64,000 bases of DNA from the NCBI RefSeq assembly GCF_009363155.1, contig NZ_CP045302.1, positions 4,727,194-4,791,193 on the forward strand, read 5' to 3'. This DNA is from Azotobacter salinestris (GTDB lineage: Bacteria > Pseudomonadota > Gammaproteobacteria > Pseudomonadales > Pseudomonadaceae). Each line of letters starts with the position of its first letter. Position 1 is the stretch's first letter. The translations under genes were made by a program, and so were the position numbers. The notes under the pieces are model-generated. The model had not been told where the DNA came from. It saw nothing but the letters and a program-made list of their open reading frames with translations, and ran no database searches. Positions 16,919-28,715 of this stretch are shown in pieces.

Positions 16919-18253
16919 CTAGAGCATGCGAAGAGTATCCAGCAGGGTGCGTACCTTGGTGATGGACTCCTGGTACTCCGCTTGCCAGTCGGAGTCGGCG
17001 ACGATGCCGCCACCGCCCCAGCAGGTGATTCGCCCATGGCGGGCCAGCAGGGTGCGGATGGCGATCGAGCTGTCCAGCTCGCCGCGCACATCAAGGTAGA
17101 ACAGCGAGCCGCAGTAGATGGAGCGGCGCCTGCCTTCCAGCTCCTCGATGATCTGCATGGAGCGGATCTTCGGTGCGCCGGTGATGGAGCCGCCCGGAAA
17201 GCTGCCGGCGAGCAGGTCCAGGGCATCCTTCCCCGGAGCCAGCTCACCCCTGACGCAACTGACCAGATGGTGCACGTTCGGATAGCTCTCCAGGGCGAAC
17301 AGTTGGGGAACGCACACCGAGCCGGGGCGGCAGCTACGGCTCAGGTCGTTGCGCAGCAGGTCGACAATCATCAGGTTTTCGGCCCGGTCCTTGGGGCTGT
17401 GCTGAAGTTCGTCGGCTAACAGCCTGTCTTCCTCGACGCTGCGGCCGCGTGGGCGGGTGCCCTTGATCGGACGGGTTTCCACCTGTCGCTCTGTGACGCG
17501 CAGAAAGCGCTCCGGCGAGAGGCTGAGAATGGCGTCGCCGTCATTCAGGGACTGATATCCGGCGAAGGGGGTCGGACAGGCCCGGCGCAAAGCCTGGTAG
17601 GCCGTCCAGGGGTCGCCCTGAAAGGGTGCCTGGAAGCGCTGGGCGAAGTTCACCTGGTAACAGTCGCCTGCCTGGATGTAGGCGAGAATGCGCTCGATGG
17701 CCAGGCGATAGCCATTGGCAGTCAGATCCGGCATGAAGTCCGCCTCGAGCTGGAATGCCGTATTCCGGGCTGCCGCCGGAGCAGAGAACAGTTGTTTCAG
17801 ACGCTCGCATTCATTGGTGTCCAGGCTGGGATGGCAGACGAGGGCGGTCGTTTGCGCCTGGTGGTCGGTGATCACTGCCCAGGCATACAGGCCGACCTGG
17901 GCGTCGGGGAGGCCGAGGTCATCGCAAGCCGTGTCGGGCAGACGCTCGAGACGACGGGCGAAATCGTAGGACAGGTAGCCCATCAGGCCGCCAGCGAAAG
18001 GAAGTCCATGCGCTTCTGCATGACCCAGGCTCGATGAGGCCTGACGCAATCGCTGGAGAAAATCGCTGCCGGTTTCGCCGGGGGCGGGACTGAAGCAGGC
18101 CAGGGGCCAGGCACTGAACAGGTCGTAACGGCCACGCTGCGATGCCGGCTGGCCGCTATCGAACAGTACGGCGCCGGGTGCCTGGCGGATCCTCTCGAAA
18201 TAGCGGGTTGGGTCGGCACTATAAGGGAGGACGTGGGTACGGCAACTGGGCAT
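16919..18253 (-). CDS. pabB: PabB, aminodeoxychorismate synthase component I
   Basis: The 444-residue chorismate-utilising enzyme uses ammonia from PabA to make 4-amino-4-deoxychorismate on the way to p-aminobenzoate and folate. Signature segments are QAGDCYQVNFAQRF, the PIKGTRPRG motif, DLLRNDLSR and GSFPGGSITGAPK, with EYQESITKVRTLL near the end. The PIKGT Lys rather than the Ala of TrpE points to PabB. The ATG at 18253 gives the MPSCRTHVLPY start expected of pseudomonad PabB; a longer frame upstream is not supported. Confidence 0.93.
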   Translation of the reverse strand: MPSCRTHVLPYSADPTRYFERIRQAPGAVLFDSGQPASQRGRYDLFSAWPLACFSPAPGETGSDFLQRLRQASSSLGHAEAHGLPFAGGLMGYLSYDFARRLERLPDTACDDLGLPDAQVGLYAWAVITDHQAQTTALVCHPSLDTNECERLKQLFSAPAAARNTAFQLEADFMPDLTANGYRLAIERILAYIQAGDCYQVNFAQRFQAPFQGDPWTAYQALRRACPTPFAGYQSLNDGDAILSLSPERFLRVTERQVETRPIKGTRPRGRSVEEDRLLADELQHSPKDRAENLMIVDLLRNDLSRSCRPGSVCVPQLFALESYPNVHHLVSCVRGELAPGKDALDLLAGSFPGGSITGAPKIRSMQIIEELEGRRRSIYCGSLFYLDVRGELDSSIAIRTLLARHGRITCWGGGGIVADSDWQAEYQESITKVRTLLDTLRML

Positions 18254-18322
18254 GCGGATGCGTCGGTTGTGGCGAGGCCTGATTGTAGCGTCGGATGCTC
18301 TGGAGTGCCGACTGGAGAGCAA

Positions 18323-18342
18323 TCCGCCCCCGAGGGGGCGGA
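18323..18342 (-). terminator. Candidate terminator after the ATP-grasp gene
   Basis: TCCGCCCCC and GGGGGCGGA form a 9-bp GC stem just past the ATP-grasp stop, before pabB on the same strand. Only a short TT follows, so termination strength is uncertain. Confidence 0.45.
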
Positions 18343-18349
18343 GGAGCAG

Positions 18350-19336
18350 TCAGATGGCTGCGCTGGGAACGTGGCCGAACAGCTCCTGGGAGAAGCGCAC
18401 GCGCTCGGCCGGGGTCTCCTGGAGGCCGCGCTCCTTCAGCTCGGCCAGATGAGCTTCGATCTTGTGGGTGCGCAGGGCCAGGCCACAGTCGTTGGCGATC
18501 TGGATATTCAGTCCCGGGCGGGCATTGAGTTCGAGGATCAAGGGGCCCTTGGTTTCGTCCAGCACCATGTCGACCCCGATGTAGCCGAGACCGCAGAGTT
18601 CGTAGCAGCCGGCCGCCAGCCTCATGAAGCCGTCCCAGTCGGGCAGTTGCACGCCGTCGACCGGATTGGTGGTGTCCGGGTGCTTGGCGATCTTGTTGTT
18701 CAGCCAGGTGCCGCGCAGGGTGATGCCGGTGGCCAGGTCGACGCCGACGCCGATGGCGCCCTGGTGCAGATTGGCCTTGCCGCTGGACTGGCGGGTCGGC
18801 AGGCGCAGCATGGCCATCACCGGATAGCCCATCAGCACGATGATGCGGATGTCCGGTACGCCCTCGTAACTGATGCTCTTGAAGATCGGATCGGGCTTGA
18901 CACGGTATTCGATCAGCGCCCGGTCCCGATGCCCGCCGAGGGAATAGAGGCCGGTGAGGATGCTGGAAATATGGTGCTCGAGCTCATCGTGGGTGACGAT
19001 CTTGCCGGACACCGTCTTGTAGCGGCCCTCGAAGCGGTCGGCGATGACCATGATACCGTCGCCGCCGGCCCCCTGGGCCGGCTTGATCACGAAGTCGCTG
19101 TGCTCGCCGATGATCTGCTCGAGCTTCTCGATCTCCTTCTCGGTCTCGATGATCCCGTAAAGCTCCGGTACATGGATGCCTGCCTCGATGGCGCGCTGCT
19201 TGGTGATGATCTTGTCGTCGACAATGGGATACAGGCTGCGCTTGTTGTATTTCAGCACGTAGTCCGCATTGCGTCGATTGATGCCCATGATGCCCCTGGC
19301 TTCCAGGGCCTTCCATCTCTTCCACAGGTTGATCAT
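18350..19336 (-). CDS. ATP-grasp protein, alpha-L-glutamate-ligase-like (RimK-related)
   Basis: A 328-residue ATP-grasp enzyme. The ATP-binding core runs from about 60 to 290, with DFVIKPAQGAGGDGIMVI (Lys in VIKP and the Gly-rich loop) and the Mg-binding end GPLILELNARPGLNIQIAN. ATP-grasp ligases couple an acid to an amine, as RimK adds glutamates. The substrate here is unknown. It starts 3 bp after the 7TM protein stop, in an operon with that and an exported aspartyl protease, a conserved three-gene set in pseudomonads. The set probably acts on the envelope, but that is inference. Confidence 0.85.
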   Translation of the reverse strand: MINLWKRWKALEARGIMGINRRNADYVLKYNKRSLYPIVDDKIITKQRAIEAGIHVPELYGIIETEKEIEKLEQIIGEHSDFVIKPAQGAGGDGIMVIADRFEGRYKTVSGKIVTHDELEHHISSILTGLYSLGGHRDRALIEYRVKPDPIFKSISYEGVPDIRIIVLMGYPVMAMLRLPTRQSSGKANLHQGAIGVGVDLATGITLRGTWLNNKIAKHPDTTNPVDGVQLPDWDGFMRLAAGCYELCGLGYIGVDMVLDETKGPLILELNARPGLNIQIANDCGLALRTHKIEAHLAELKERGLQETPAERVRFSQELFGHVPSAAI

Positions 19337-19339
19337 GTC

Positions 19340-20866
19340 TCATTCCTTCAGGAAGGCCTTGAAGCGGAACAGCTCGGTCAGGCGGTAGCCGCGGTAGCGA
19401 CCCATCGCCAGCATGAAGCCCACCAGGATCAGCAGTACCGTCGGGAAGGTGAAGATGAAGTAGGTCAGTTCCGGAATGTTCATCAGCAGGTGGGCCAGCG
19501 AGGCGGCGATGATGGTACCCAGGGCGACCTTGAAGGCATGGCCACCGCCGCGCTCTTCCCAAGTGATCGACAGGCGCTCGATGGTCATGGTCAGGATCAC
19601 CATCGGGAACAGGGACACGGACAGACCACGCTCGAGGCCGAGCTTGTGGCTGAGCAGGCTGATGACGGCGATCAGCACTACCACGAAGGTCAGCACCACC
19701 GACAGGCGCGGCAGCATCTGCAGCTTGAGGTGCTCCAGGTAGGAGCGCAGCGACAGGCCCAGCGCGGTGATCAGGGTGAAGAGAATGATGCCGAAGCCCA
19801 CCTGGGTTTCGCGGAAGGCCAGGGCGATCAGGACCGGCGTGAAGGTACCGAGGGTCTGGATGCCGATCAGGTTGCGCAGGACCAGGATCACCAGCACGCC
19901 GATTGGAATCATGATCATGATCTGATAGGTCTGCTGGGTTTCCAGGGGCAGGCCGTACAGCGTGTATTCCAGGAAGTCGGCATCGGTGTTCTGGTCGGTC
20001 ATCTTGGCCAGGCCGATGGCGTTCAGTTCACTGTTGTTCAGGGTGAAACTGACCTTGGCCTGCTTGCCTCCGTCCACACTGATCAGCGGCTCGTCGCCGG
20101 TCCACCAGATCAGGCGGTCGGCCGGCAGTCCCTGTTCGCCGGTGTCGGGGTTGAAGTACAGCCACTTCTCGCCGTTGAAGCTGCGAATCCAGAGTTCAGG
20201 ACTGACTGCCTGGTCGGTGATCAGGCGCAGGGTGTGCACGCGCTCCATGGGGACATGGGCGAAGGACAGCAGGAGTTCGACGATGCGCACCCGGTTCGGA
20301 GTCGAGGTGTTGCCGGCGGTGAGCAGCTTGACGTTGTCGTCGTTGAGGTTGTTCACCCGCTTGATGGTCTCGCCGATGAAAGTCTCGACATCGGCCGAAT
20401 GCTCGCGGATGGGAGCCAGCAGGGCTTCGGCGGCGATCTTCTCGGCGCCCTCCAGCGGGATGCTGTCGCGGAATACCGGGCCCTTGGGCTTGGGCAGGTC
20501 GCCGGTATAGCGCTTGGTCAGCGCCAGACGATAGTAGAGGGTCTGCTTGCCGCTGGTGCGTCGTGCCGACCAGGTCACCCGGCGGTTGTTGTCGACCTGA
20601 TTGACGCTCACGCCATAGTTGTTGGAGATGAAGCTTTCATTGAGGCTGACATAGTTCTGGTTGAGCGGCGGAGCGAACATCTGCACTTTCACCGGCTCGC
20701 GGGGGTTGGCCTGAAATTCGACGCGCGCGTCGATGTTCCACAGGTCGTCGGTCTCGTCTTCGGTCACTGGAATGCCGAGGACGAAGATCTGATAGGCCGT
20801 GACCAGAACCCCGACCGACACCAGCAGGACAATCAGTATTTTCAGATGCAGGTTGAGAGCGCGCAT
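19340..20866 (-). CDS. Inactive transglutaminase-like / 7TM membrane protein
   Basis: A 508-residue membrane protein. One helix near the N-terminus (about 8-29) is followed by a periplasmic region (about 30-320) resembling the inactive transglutaminase fold, then about seven helices (about 330-490). This is the Transglut_i_TM plus 7TM_transglut arrangement. The ATG at 20866 is preferred to an upstream start because it follows the protease stop by 5 bp and gives a clean signal-anchor. The partner genes are an aspartyl protease and an ATP-grasp ligase, which suggests a membrane scaffold for peptide or cell-wall modification. Confidence 0.85.
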   Translation of the reverse strand: MRALNLHLKILIVLLVSVGVLVTAYQIFVLGIPVTEDETDDLWNIDARVEFQANPREPVKVQMFAPPLNQNYVSLNESFISNNYGVSVNQVDNNRRVTWSARRTSGKQTLYYRLALTKRYTGDLPKPKGPVFRDSIPLEGAEKIAAEALLAPIREHSADVETFIGETIKRVNNLNDDNVKLLTAGNTSTPNRVRIVELLLSFAHVPMERVHTLRLITDQAVSPELWIRSFNGEKWLYFNPDTGEQGLPADRLIWWTGDEPLISVDGGKQAKVSFTLNNSELNAIGLAKMTDQNTDADFLEYTLYGLPLETQQTYQIMIMIPIGVLVILVLRNLIGIQTLGTFTPVLIALAFRETQVGFGIILFTLITALGLSLRSYLEHLKLQMLPRLSVVLTFVVVLIAVISLLSHKLGLERGLSVSLFPMVILTMTIERLSITWEERGGGHAFKVALGTIIAASLAHLLMNIPELTYFIFTFPTVLLILVGFMLAMGRYRGYRLTELFRFKAFLKE

Positions 20867-20871
20867 GCGTA

Positions 20872-21408
20872 TTACTCGGCGGAGTTTGCGACGGTGGCGC
20901 AACCGGGCTTGCCGGCTGCGTATTTAAGGCTCGGGTCGACCAGGGCACCGAAGCGCGCGAGTGCGTCGGAGCCGATCAGCAGCGGGTATTGGAATGCGCT
21001 CCGATCGGTCAGGTTTACCTCGATGGTGCGCAGGGTATCGCCCATGCAGAAGTCCAGCTCGACCACGGGGCGAGCCGTGTAGGACTTGCTTTCCGTCGGG
21101 TCGTAGTCGCCGGAGCGGCGCTTGATCTTGCTGACCCGAGCCAGAGGCCGTTCGATGGGATGCGAATGGCTGTCGTCGATGGCCAGGTAGAAGCGTACCC
21201 AGGTCTCACCGTTGCGCTTGAAGCGACTGATGTCGCGAGCGCTGAGCGATGCCGTCTCGGCCCCCGTATCCAGCTTGGCCGCTACCTCCAGCTTGATCTC
21301 GGGCAGCGACACGTATTCGTTCAGGCCATAGATGGTCTTCTCGGCAGCAGTAAGTAGACCAGGGATGAACAGCAGGCAGAAAAGCAGGGCAAGGGGTTGG
21401 AATCTCAT
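20872..21408 (-). CDS. Exported retropepsin-like aspartyl protease ('ATP-dependent zinc protease' family)
   Basis: A 178-residue protein with a signal peptide (about 1-21) and one retropepsin-like domain. The active-site motif is KLDTGAETASLSA, with Asp47-Thr48-Gly49, preceded by EYVSLPE, the family start. The C-terminal half has FPLLIGSDALA-like YPLLIGSDALARFG, the flap/hydrophobic-Gly motif. As only one DTG is present it should act as a dimer. The Pfam label of zinc protease is misleading, since no HExxH is present. It heads the protease-7TM-ATP-grasp operon. Confidence 0.85.
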   Translation of the reverse strand: MRFQPLALLFCLLFIPGLLTAAEKTIYGLNEYVSLPEIKLEVAAKLDTGAETASLSARDISRFKRNGETWVRFYLAIDDSHSHPIERPLARVSKIKRRSGDYDPTESKSYTARPVVELDFCMGDTLRTIEVNLTDRSAFQYPLLIGSDALARFGALVDPSLKYAAGKPGCATVANSAE

Positions 21409-21597
21409 AGGTCCTGTAGACGGAAGCGATCGACAGTTAAGGCAGCGGCTTGGCAAGCGATCCTGCCGCCTGGGTAGCAGGCGGTCACGGACAGGGCCGC
21501 CTGCCGCGCGGCGCGCATTCTAGCACGGGTTTCCCGCATCGACAGACCCTTGCCCCCGGCCTCTGGAAAAGGTGTGGAGAAGTGCTCGTCTTCGACG

Positions 21598-21609
21598 ATT
21601 GTCGACAAT
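21598..21609. promoter_or_regulatory. Upstream GntR-type operator of the prp operon
   Basis: ATTGTCGACAAT is a perfect 12-bp palindrome, 14 bp upstream of a TTGACA -35 hexamer. An identical copy lies at 21671-21682. The neighbouring GntR-family gene is the obvious binder. Confidence 0.8.
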
Positions 21610-21622
21610 CTGAAAGATTTAT

Positions 21623-21651
21623 TTGACACTCTGGCTTTGCAGGCCTACTTT
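21623..21651 (+). promoter_or_regulatory. Sigma-70 promoter of the prp operon
   Basis: TTGACA at 21623-21628 and TACTTT at 21646-21651 are separated by 17 bp. They sit between the two identical palindromic operators, so repressor at either or both sites would block initiation or clearance. Confidence 0.6.
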
Positions 21652-21670
21652 CCGTGCAACAAAAATAGTG

Positions 21671-21682
21671 ATTGTCGACAAT
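21671..21682. promoter_or_regulatory. Downstream GntR-type operator abutting the regulator start codon
   Basis: The second ATTGTCGACAAT copy ends one base before the ATG of the GntR gene. It therefore occupies the place where a ribosome binding site would be, and no Shine-Dalgarno sequence is visible there. Confidence 0.8.
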
Positions 21683-22399
21683 ATGCTGGACACCCCATCC
21701 TCACCTCAAGCTCTTCCAAGCGATTCCGAGACGCTCTCCGAACATGTGTTCCGTCGCATTCAGGCGGCGATCGTGAAGGGCGAGATCGCTCCGGGCAGCA
21801 AGATTTCCGAGCCTGAGCTGGCCCGTATCTATGGCATCAGTCGCGGGCCCCTGCGCGAAGCCATCCATCGCCTGGAGGGGCAGAAGCTGCTGGTCCGGGT
21901 GCCTCATGTGGGGGCCAGGGTGGTTTCGCTCAGCCATCAGGAACTGATCGAGCTTTACGAAATCCGCGAGTCCCTCGAAGGGATGGCCTGTTGCCTGGCG
22001 GCCGAGCGCATGACGCAGACGGGTATCGACGAGTTGCGCCGGGTGCTGGATACCCACGAGCGCGACGCAGCCTTCCAGGCCGGCGTCGGCTACTACCAGC
22101 AGGAGGGCGATTTCGACTTCCACTACCGGATCATCCAAGGCAGCGGCAACCAGACCTTGGTGCGCATGCTCTGCGGGGAGATGTATCAGCTGGTGCGCAT
22201 GTATCGCATCCAGTTCTCCTCCACGCCCAACCGGCCGCGCCAGGCCTTCAACGAACACCACCGGATACTCGACGCCATCGCCGACCACGACGGCGAACTG
22301 GCCGAGCTGCTGATGCGCCGGCATATCGCCGCATCACGGCGCAACATGGAGCGTCACTACGAGGACGCTCAGGTCAATACAGCCAATGAAAAGAGGTAA
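21683..22399 (+). CDS. GntR-family (FadR/FCD subgroup) regulator of the methylcitrate operon
   Basis: The 238-residue protein has an N-terminal winged helix (about 15-85; ISEPELARIYGISRGPLREA is the recognition region) and a C-terminal FCD ligand-binding domain (about 95-225) with HYRIIQGSGN and EHHRILDAI supplying the usual metal/ligand His residues. It heads prpB-prpC-acnD-prpF and is flanked by two identical palindromes, so autorepression with release by a methylcitrate-pathway intermediate is likely. The ATG at 21683 lacks a Shine-Dalgarno sequence; upstream TTG codons are alternatives. It is not the sigma-54-dependent PrpR of enterics. Confidence 0.88.
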   Translation: MLDTPSSPQALPSDSETLSEHVFRRIQAAIVKGEIAPGSKISEPELARIYGISRGPLREAIHRLEGQKLLVRVPHVGARVVSLSHQELIELYEIRESLEGMACCLAAERMTQTGIDELRRVLDTHERDAAFQAGVGYYQQEGDFDFHYRIIQGSGNQTLVRMLCGEMYQLVRMYRIQFSSTPNRPRQAFNEHHRILDAIADHDGELAELLMRRHIAASRRNMERHYEDAQVNTANEKR

Positions 22400-22402
22400 G
22401 TC

Positions 22403-23287
22403 ATGACTCAGACGTCTGCCGGGCAACGTTTCCGCGATGCCGTCGCCAGCGAGCATCCACTGCAGGTGGTTGGCGCCATCAATGCCAACCATGCGCTGCT
22501 GGCCAAGCGTGCCGGCTTCAAGGCCATCTACCTGTCGGGTGGCGGTGTGGCGGCCGGCTCCCTGGGCTTGCCGGACCTGGGCATCACCGGTCTGGACGAC
22601 GTGCTGACCGATGTGCGCCGCATCACCGACGTATGCGACCTGCCGCTGCTGGTGGACGTCGATACCGGCTTCGGCTCCTCGGCCTTCAATGTCGCCCGTA
22701 CCGTCAAGTCGATGATCAAATTCGGTGCAGCCGCCATCCATATCGAAGACCAGGTCGGTGCCAAGCGCTGCGGTCATCGCCCGAACAAGGAAATCGTTTC
22801 CCAGCAGGAAATGGTCGATCGGATCAAGGCGGCCGTGGATGCCCGTACCGATGACAGCTTCGTGATCATGGCGCGTACCGACGCGCTGGCGGTCGAGGGC
22901 CTGAACTCCGCGCTGGATCGTGCCGCAGCCTGTATCGAGGCCGGTGCCGACATGATCTTCCCCGAGGCGATCACCGAACTGTCCATGTACAAGATCTTCG
23001 CCGACCGGGTGAAGGCGCCGATCCTGGCCAACATCACCGAATTCGGTGCCACGCCGCTGTACACCACCGAGGAGCTGGCCAGTGTCGACGTGTCCCTGGT
23101 GCTCTATCCGCTGTCGGCGTTCCGCGCCATGAACAAGGCGGCCGAGAACGTCTATACCGCACTGCGCCGCGACGGGACCCAGAAGAACGTGATCGACACC
23201 ATGCAGACCCGCATGGAGCTGTACGAGCGCATCAATTACCACGCGTTCGAGCAGCACCTCGACGCGCTGTTCGCAGCCAAGAAGTAA
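22403..23287 (+). CDS. prpB: PrpB, 2-methylisocitrate lyase
   Basis: The 294-residue enzyme splits 2-methylisocitrate to pyruvate and succinate, the last step of the methylcitrate cycle for propionate. The isocitrate-lyase superfamily motif KRCGH is at 121-125 with catalytic Cys123. Metal-binding DVDTGFG (85-91) and IHIEDQ (112-117) are present. It starts 3 bp after the GntR stop with AGAGG just upstream, so it is in the same operon. Confidence 0.95.
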   Translation: MTQTSAGQRFRDAVASEHPLQVVGAINANHALLAKRAGFKAIYLSGGGVAAGSLGLPDLGITGLDDVLTDVRRITDVCDLPLLVDVDTGFGSSAFNVARTVKSMIKFGAAAIHIEDQVGAKRCGHRPNKEIVSQQEMVDRIKAAVDARTDDSFVIMARTDALAVEGLNSALDRAAACIEAGADMIFPEAITELSMYKIFADRVKAPILANITEFGATPLYTTEELASVDVSLVLYPLSAFRAMNKAAENVYTALRRDGTQKNVIDTMQTRMELYERINYHAFEQHLDALFAAKK

Positions 23288-23370
23288 CCCGGCACCGGGC
23301 CGACCCGAGCCCGTCGGCTCCGGGGACAACAAGACAGACAAATATCCAACCGGATTAGGAGAAACGAGCG

Positions 23371-24534
23371 ATGAGCGCTACCGCAGAAACCACCACTGTA
23401 GGCTTCAAGCCGAAGAAGTCCGTGGCCCTGAGTGGCACCGCCGCCGGCAATACCGCCCTGTGCACCGTGGGTCGCACCGGCAATGACCTGCACTACCGCG
23501 GCTATGACATTCTCGACTTTGCCACTATCTGCGAATTCGAGGAAATCGCCCACCTGCTGGTGCATGGCAAACTGCCCAACGTCGCCGAGCTGACTGGCTA
23601 CAAGGCCAAGCTCAAGTCCTTGCGTGGCTTGCCGGCCGGCGTGAAGGCCGCCCTCGAGCAGCTGCCGCCCTCCGCCCATCCGATGGACGTGATGCGCACC
23701 GGCGTGTCCGTGCTCGGCTGCCTGTCGCCCGAGAAGGACGACCACAACCACCCGGGCGCCCGCGATATCGCCGACAAGCTGATGGCCTCCATGGGCTCCA
23801 TGCTGCTGTACTGGTACCACTTCAGCCACAACGGCAAGCGCATCGAGGTGGAAACCGATGACGACTCCATCGGTGGTCACATCCTGCACCTGCTGCACGG
23901 CGAGAAGCCGCGCGAGTCCTGGGTGCGCGCCATGCACACCTCGCTGATTCTCTACGCCGAGCACGAGTTCAATGCGTCCACCTTCACTTCCCGGGTGATC
24001 GCCGGCACCGGCTCCGACATGTACTCCTGCATCACCGGCGCCATCGGCGCACTGCGCGGGCCGAAGCATGGCGGTGCCAACGAGGTGGCCTTCGAGATCC
24101 AGAAGCGCTATGACAACCCGGATGAGGCCGAGGCCGACATCCGCGCCCGCGTCGAGCGCAAGGAGGTCGTGATCGGCTTCGGCCACCCGGTCTACACGGT
24201 CGCCGACCCGCGCAACAAGGTGATCAAGGAAGTCGCCCGCGAACTCAGCACCGAGCAGAACAACACCAAGATGTTCGACATCGCCGAGCGCCTCGAGAGC
24301 GTGATGTGGGAGATCAAGAAGATGTTCCCCAACCTGGATTGGTTCAGCGCCGTCAGCTACCACATGATGGGTGTCCCCACCGCCATGTTCACCCCGCTGT
24401 TCGTGATCTCCCGTACCTCCGGCTGGGCCGCCCACGCCATCGAGCAGCGCATCGACGGCAAGATCATTCGTCCGAGCGCCAACTACGTCGGTCCGGAGGA
24501 CCTGAAGTTCGTGCCGCTCAAGGAGCGCAAGTAA
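23371..24534 (+). CDS. prpC: PrpC, 2-methylcitrate synthase
   Basis: The 387-residue citrate-synthase-family protein condenses propionyl-CoA with oxaloacetate. Active-site residues are seen in GPKHGGANE (His), VIGFGHPVY (His) and the [16 protein letters not shown] segment; the short N-terminus and [12 protein letters not shown] wording are typical of methylcitrate synthases. GGAG lies 9 bp upstream of the ATG. It lies 83 bp after prpB and is followed at once by acnD. Confidence 0.95.
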   Translation: MSATAETTTVGFKPKKSVALSGTAAGNTALCTVGRTGNDLHYRGYDILDFATICEFEEIAHLLVHGKLPNVAELTGYKAKLKSLRGLPAGVKAALEQLPPSAHPMDVMRTGVSVLGCLSPEKDDHNHPGARDIADKLMASMGSMLLYWYHFSHNGKRIEVETDDDSIGGHILHLLHGEKPRESWVRAMHTSLILYAEHEFNASTFTSRVIAGTGSDMYSCITGAIGALRGPKHGGANEVAFEIQKRYDNPDEAEADIRARVERKEVVIGFGHPVYTVADPRNKVIKEVARELSTEQNNTKMFDIAERLESVMWEIKKMFPNLDWFSAVSYHMMGVPTAMFTPLFVISRTSGWAAHAIEQRIDGKIIRPSANYVGPEDLKFVPLKERK

Positions 24535-24535
24535 C

Positions 24536-27139
<2,604 letters not shown>

Positions 27140-27254
27140 CCGGCGGCCTGTCGTCCGTCCTGCGTCGTGCGGCTGCGGGGCAGACCGGCAGGCGCCAGCA
27201 TTCCCATCTCCGTGCCGTCGTCCGGCGGCGCGGTCTCATGAGGACGAGACTCCC

Positions 27255-28448
27255 ATGGTTCACGTACCCCAGATCAAGATTCCCGCCACCTACATCCGCG
27301 GCGGTACCAGCAAGGGCGTATTCTTCCGCCTGCAGGACCTGCCGGAAAGCTGCCAAGTGCCCGGTGAGGCCCGCGACAAGCTGCTGCTGCGGGTGATAGG
27401 CAGCCCCGACCCGTACGGCAAGCAGATCGACGGCATGGGCGGCTCCACTTCGAGCACCAGCAAGACGGTGATCCTCGCCAAGTCCGAGAGGCCTGATCAC
27501 GACGTCGACTACCTGTTCGGTCAGGTGTCCATCGACACCGCCTTCGTCGACTGGTCCGGCAATTGCGGCAACCTGTCCGCCGCGGTGGGCGCCTTCGCCA
27601 TCAGTGGTGGCCTGGTAGACGCCAGCCGCATCCCGCAGAACGGCATCTGCACCGTGCGCATCTGGCAGGCCAACATCGGCAAGACCATCATCGCCCATGT
27701 GCCGATCACCAACGGCGAGGTGCAGGAAACCGGCGACTTCGAGTTGGACGGGGTGACCTTTCCGGCCGCCGAGGTGCAGCTGGAATTCCTCGACCCGGCC
27801 GACGAGGGCGAAGGCGAGGGCGGTGGCTCGATGTTCCCTACCGGCAACCTGGTCGACGACCTGGAAGTGCCGGGTGTCGGTACTTTCAAGGCCACCATGA
27901 TCAACGCTGGTATTCCCACCGTGTTCATCAACGCCGAGGACATCGGCTACACCGGCACCGAGCTGCAGGATGCCATCAATGGCGATGCCAAGGCACTGAC
28001 CATGTTTGAGACCATCCGTGCCTACGGTGCGTTGCGCATGGGGCTGATCGCCAATGTCGATGAGGCCGCCAAGCGTCAGCACACCCCCAAGATCGCTTTC
28101 GTCGCCAGGCCGAAGGATTACGTCGCCTCCAGCGGCAGGCAGGTGCAGACCTCCGACGTGGACCTGCTGGTGCGTGCGCTGTCGATGGGCAAGCTGCATC
28201 ACGCCATGATGGGCACTGCCGCTGTGGCCATCGGCACCGCTGCGGCGATTCCGGGCACCTTGGTCAATCTCGCTGCCGGTGGTGGCGAGCGCACTGCCGT
28301 GCGTTTCGGCCATCCGTCCGGCACCCTGCGTGTCGGTGCCGAGGCCAGGCTGGCCGACGGCGAATGGACGGTGACCAAGGCCATCATGAGCCGCAGCGCC
28401 CGCGTGCTGATGGAAGGATGGGTCCGCGTGCCAGGCGATGCTTTCTGA
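27255..28448 (+). CDS. prpF: PrpF, 2-methylaconitate cis-trans isomerase
   Basis: The 397-residue protein belongs to the PrpF branch of the diaminopimelate-epimerase fold and isomerises the AcnD product so that it can be rehydrated. Conserved parts are IRGGTSKGVFFR at the N-terminus, GGSTSSTSKT, and DWSGNCGNLSAAVG with a catalytic-type Cys. The ATG at 27255 follows a GAGG-like site; a longer frame upstream is not supported. It ends the operon, and no prpD follows within the window. Confidence 0.93.
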   Translation: MVHVPQIKIPATYIRGGTSKGVFFRLQDLPESCQVPGEARDKLLLRVIGSPDPYGKQIDGMGGSTSSTSKTVILAKSERPDHDVDYLFGQVSIDTAFVDWSGNCGNLSAAVGAFAISGGLVDASRIPQNGICTVRIWQANIGKTIIAHVPITNGEVQETGDFELDGVTFPAAEVQLEFLDPADEGEGEGGGSMFPTGNLVDDLEVPGVGTFKATMINAGIPTVFINAEDIGYTGTELQDAINGDAKALTMFETIRAYGALRMGLIANVDEAAKRQHTPKIAFVARPKDYVASSGRQVQTSDVDLLVRALSMGKLHHAMMGTAAVAIGTAAAIPGTLVNLAAGGGERTAVRFGHPSGTLRVGAEARLADGEWTVTKAIMSRSARVLMEGWVRVPGDAF

Positions 28449-28715
28449 AGCGTGCTGCCGAATGAGCCTCGATACCAGTGGCGGGCGAAAAGGCTTCCGC
28501 TGCTGGCGCCGGCTTCGCGAGCCTGCCGCCAGGTTCAGCTCTTCAGGTGATGGAGGAGGCCGACTGTTCCGCAAGTCATCCTGATCGGTCGCTTCTTCGA
28601 TCGGTACATGCTCGGACCTTCGAGGACAGCGGCAAGCGATATGGAGCAGTCGGAAGCCAAGGGGCGCGACTTTCCCGCATATGGATGCCGACATCGAAGG
28701 CTTCGAGGGACGCTA

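Noticed and set aside
18233-21082. A 949-residue open frame on the plus strand
   Set aside because: It is the antisense shadow of the ATP-grasp, 7TM and protease genes and has Asp/Gln/His-rich low-information composition.
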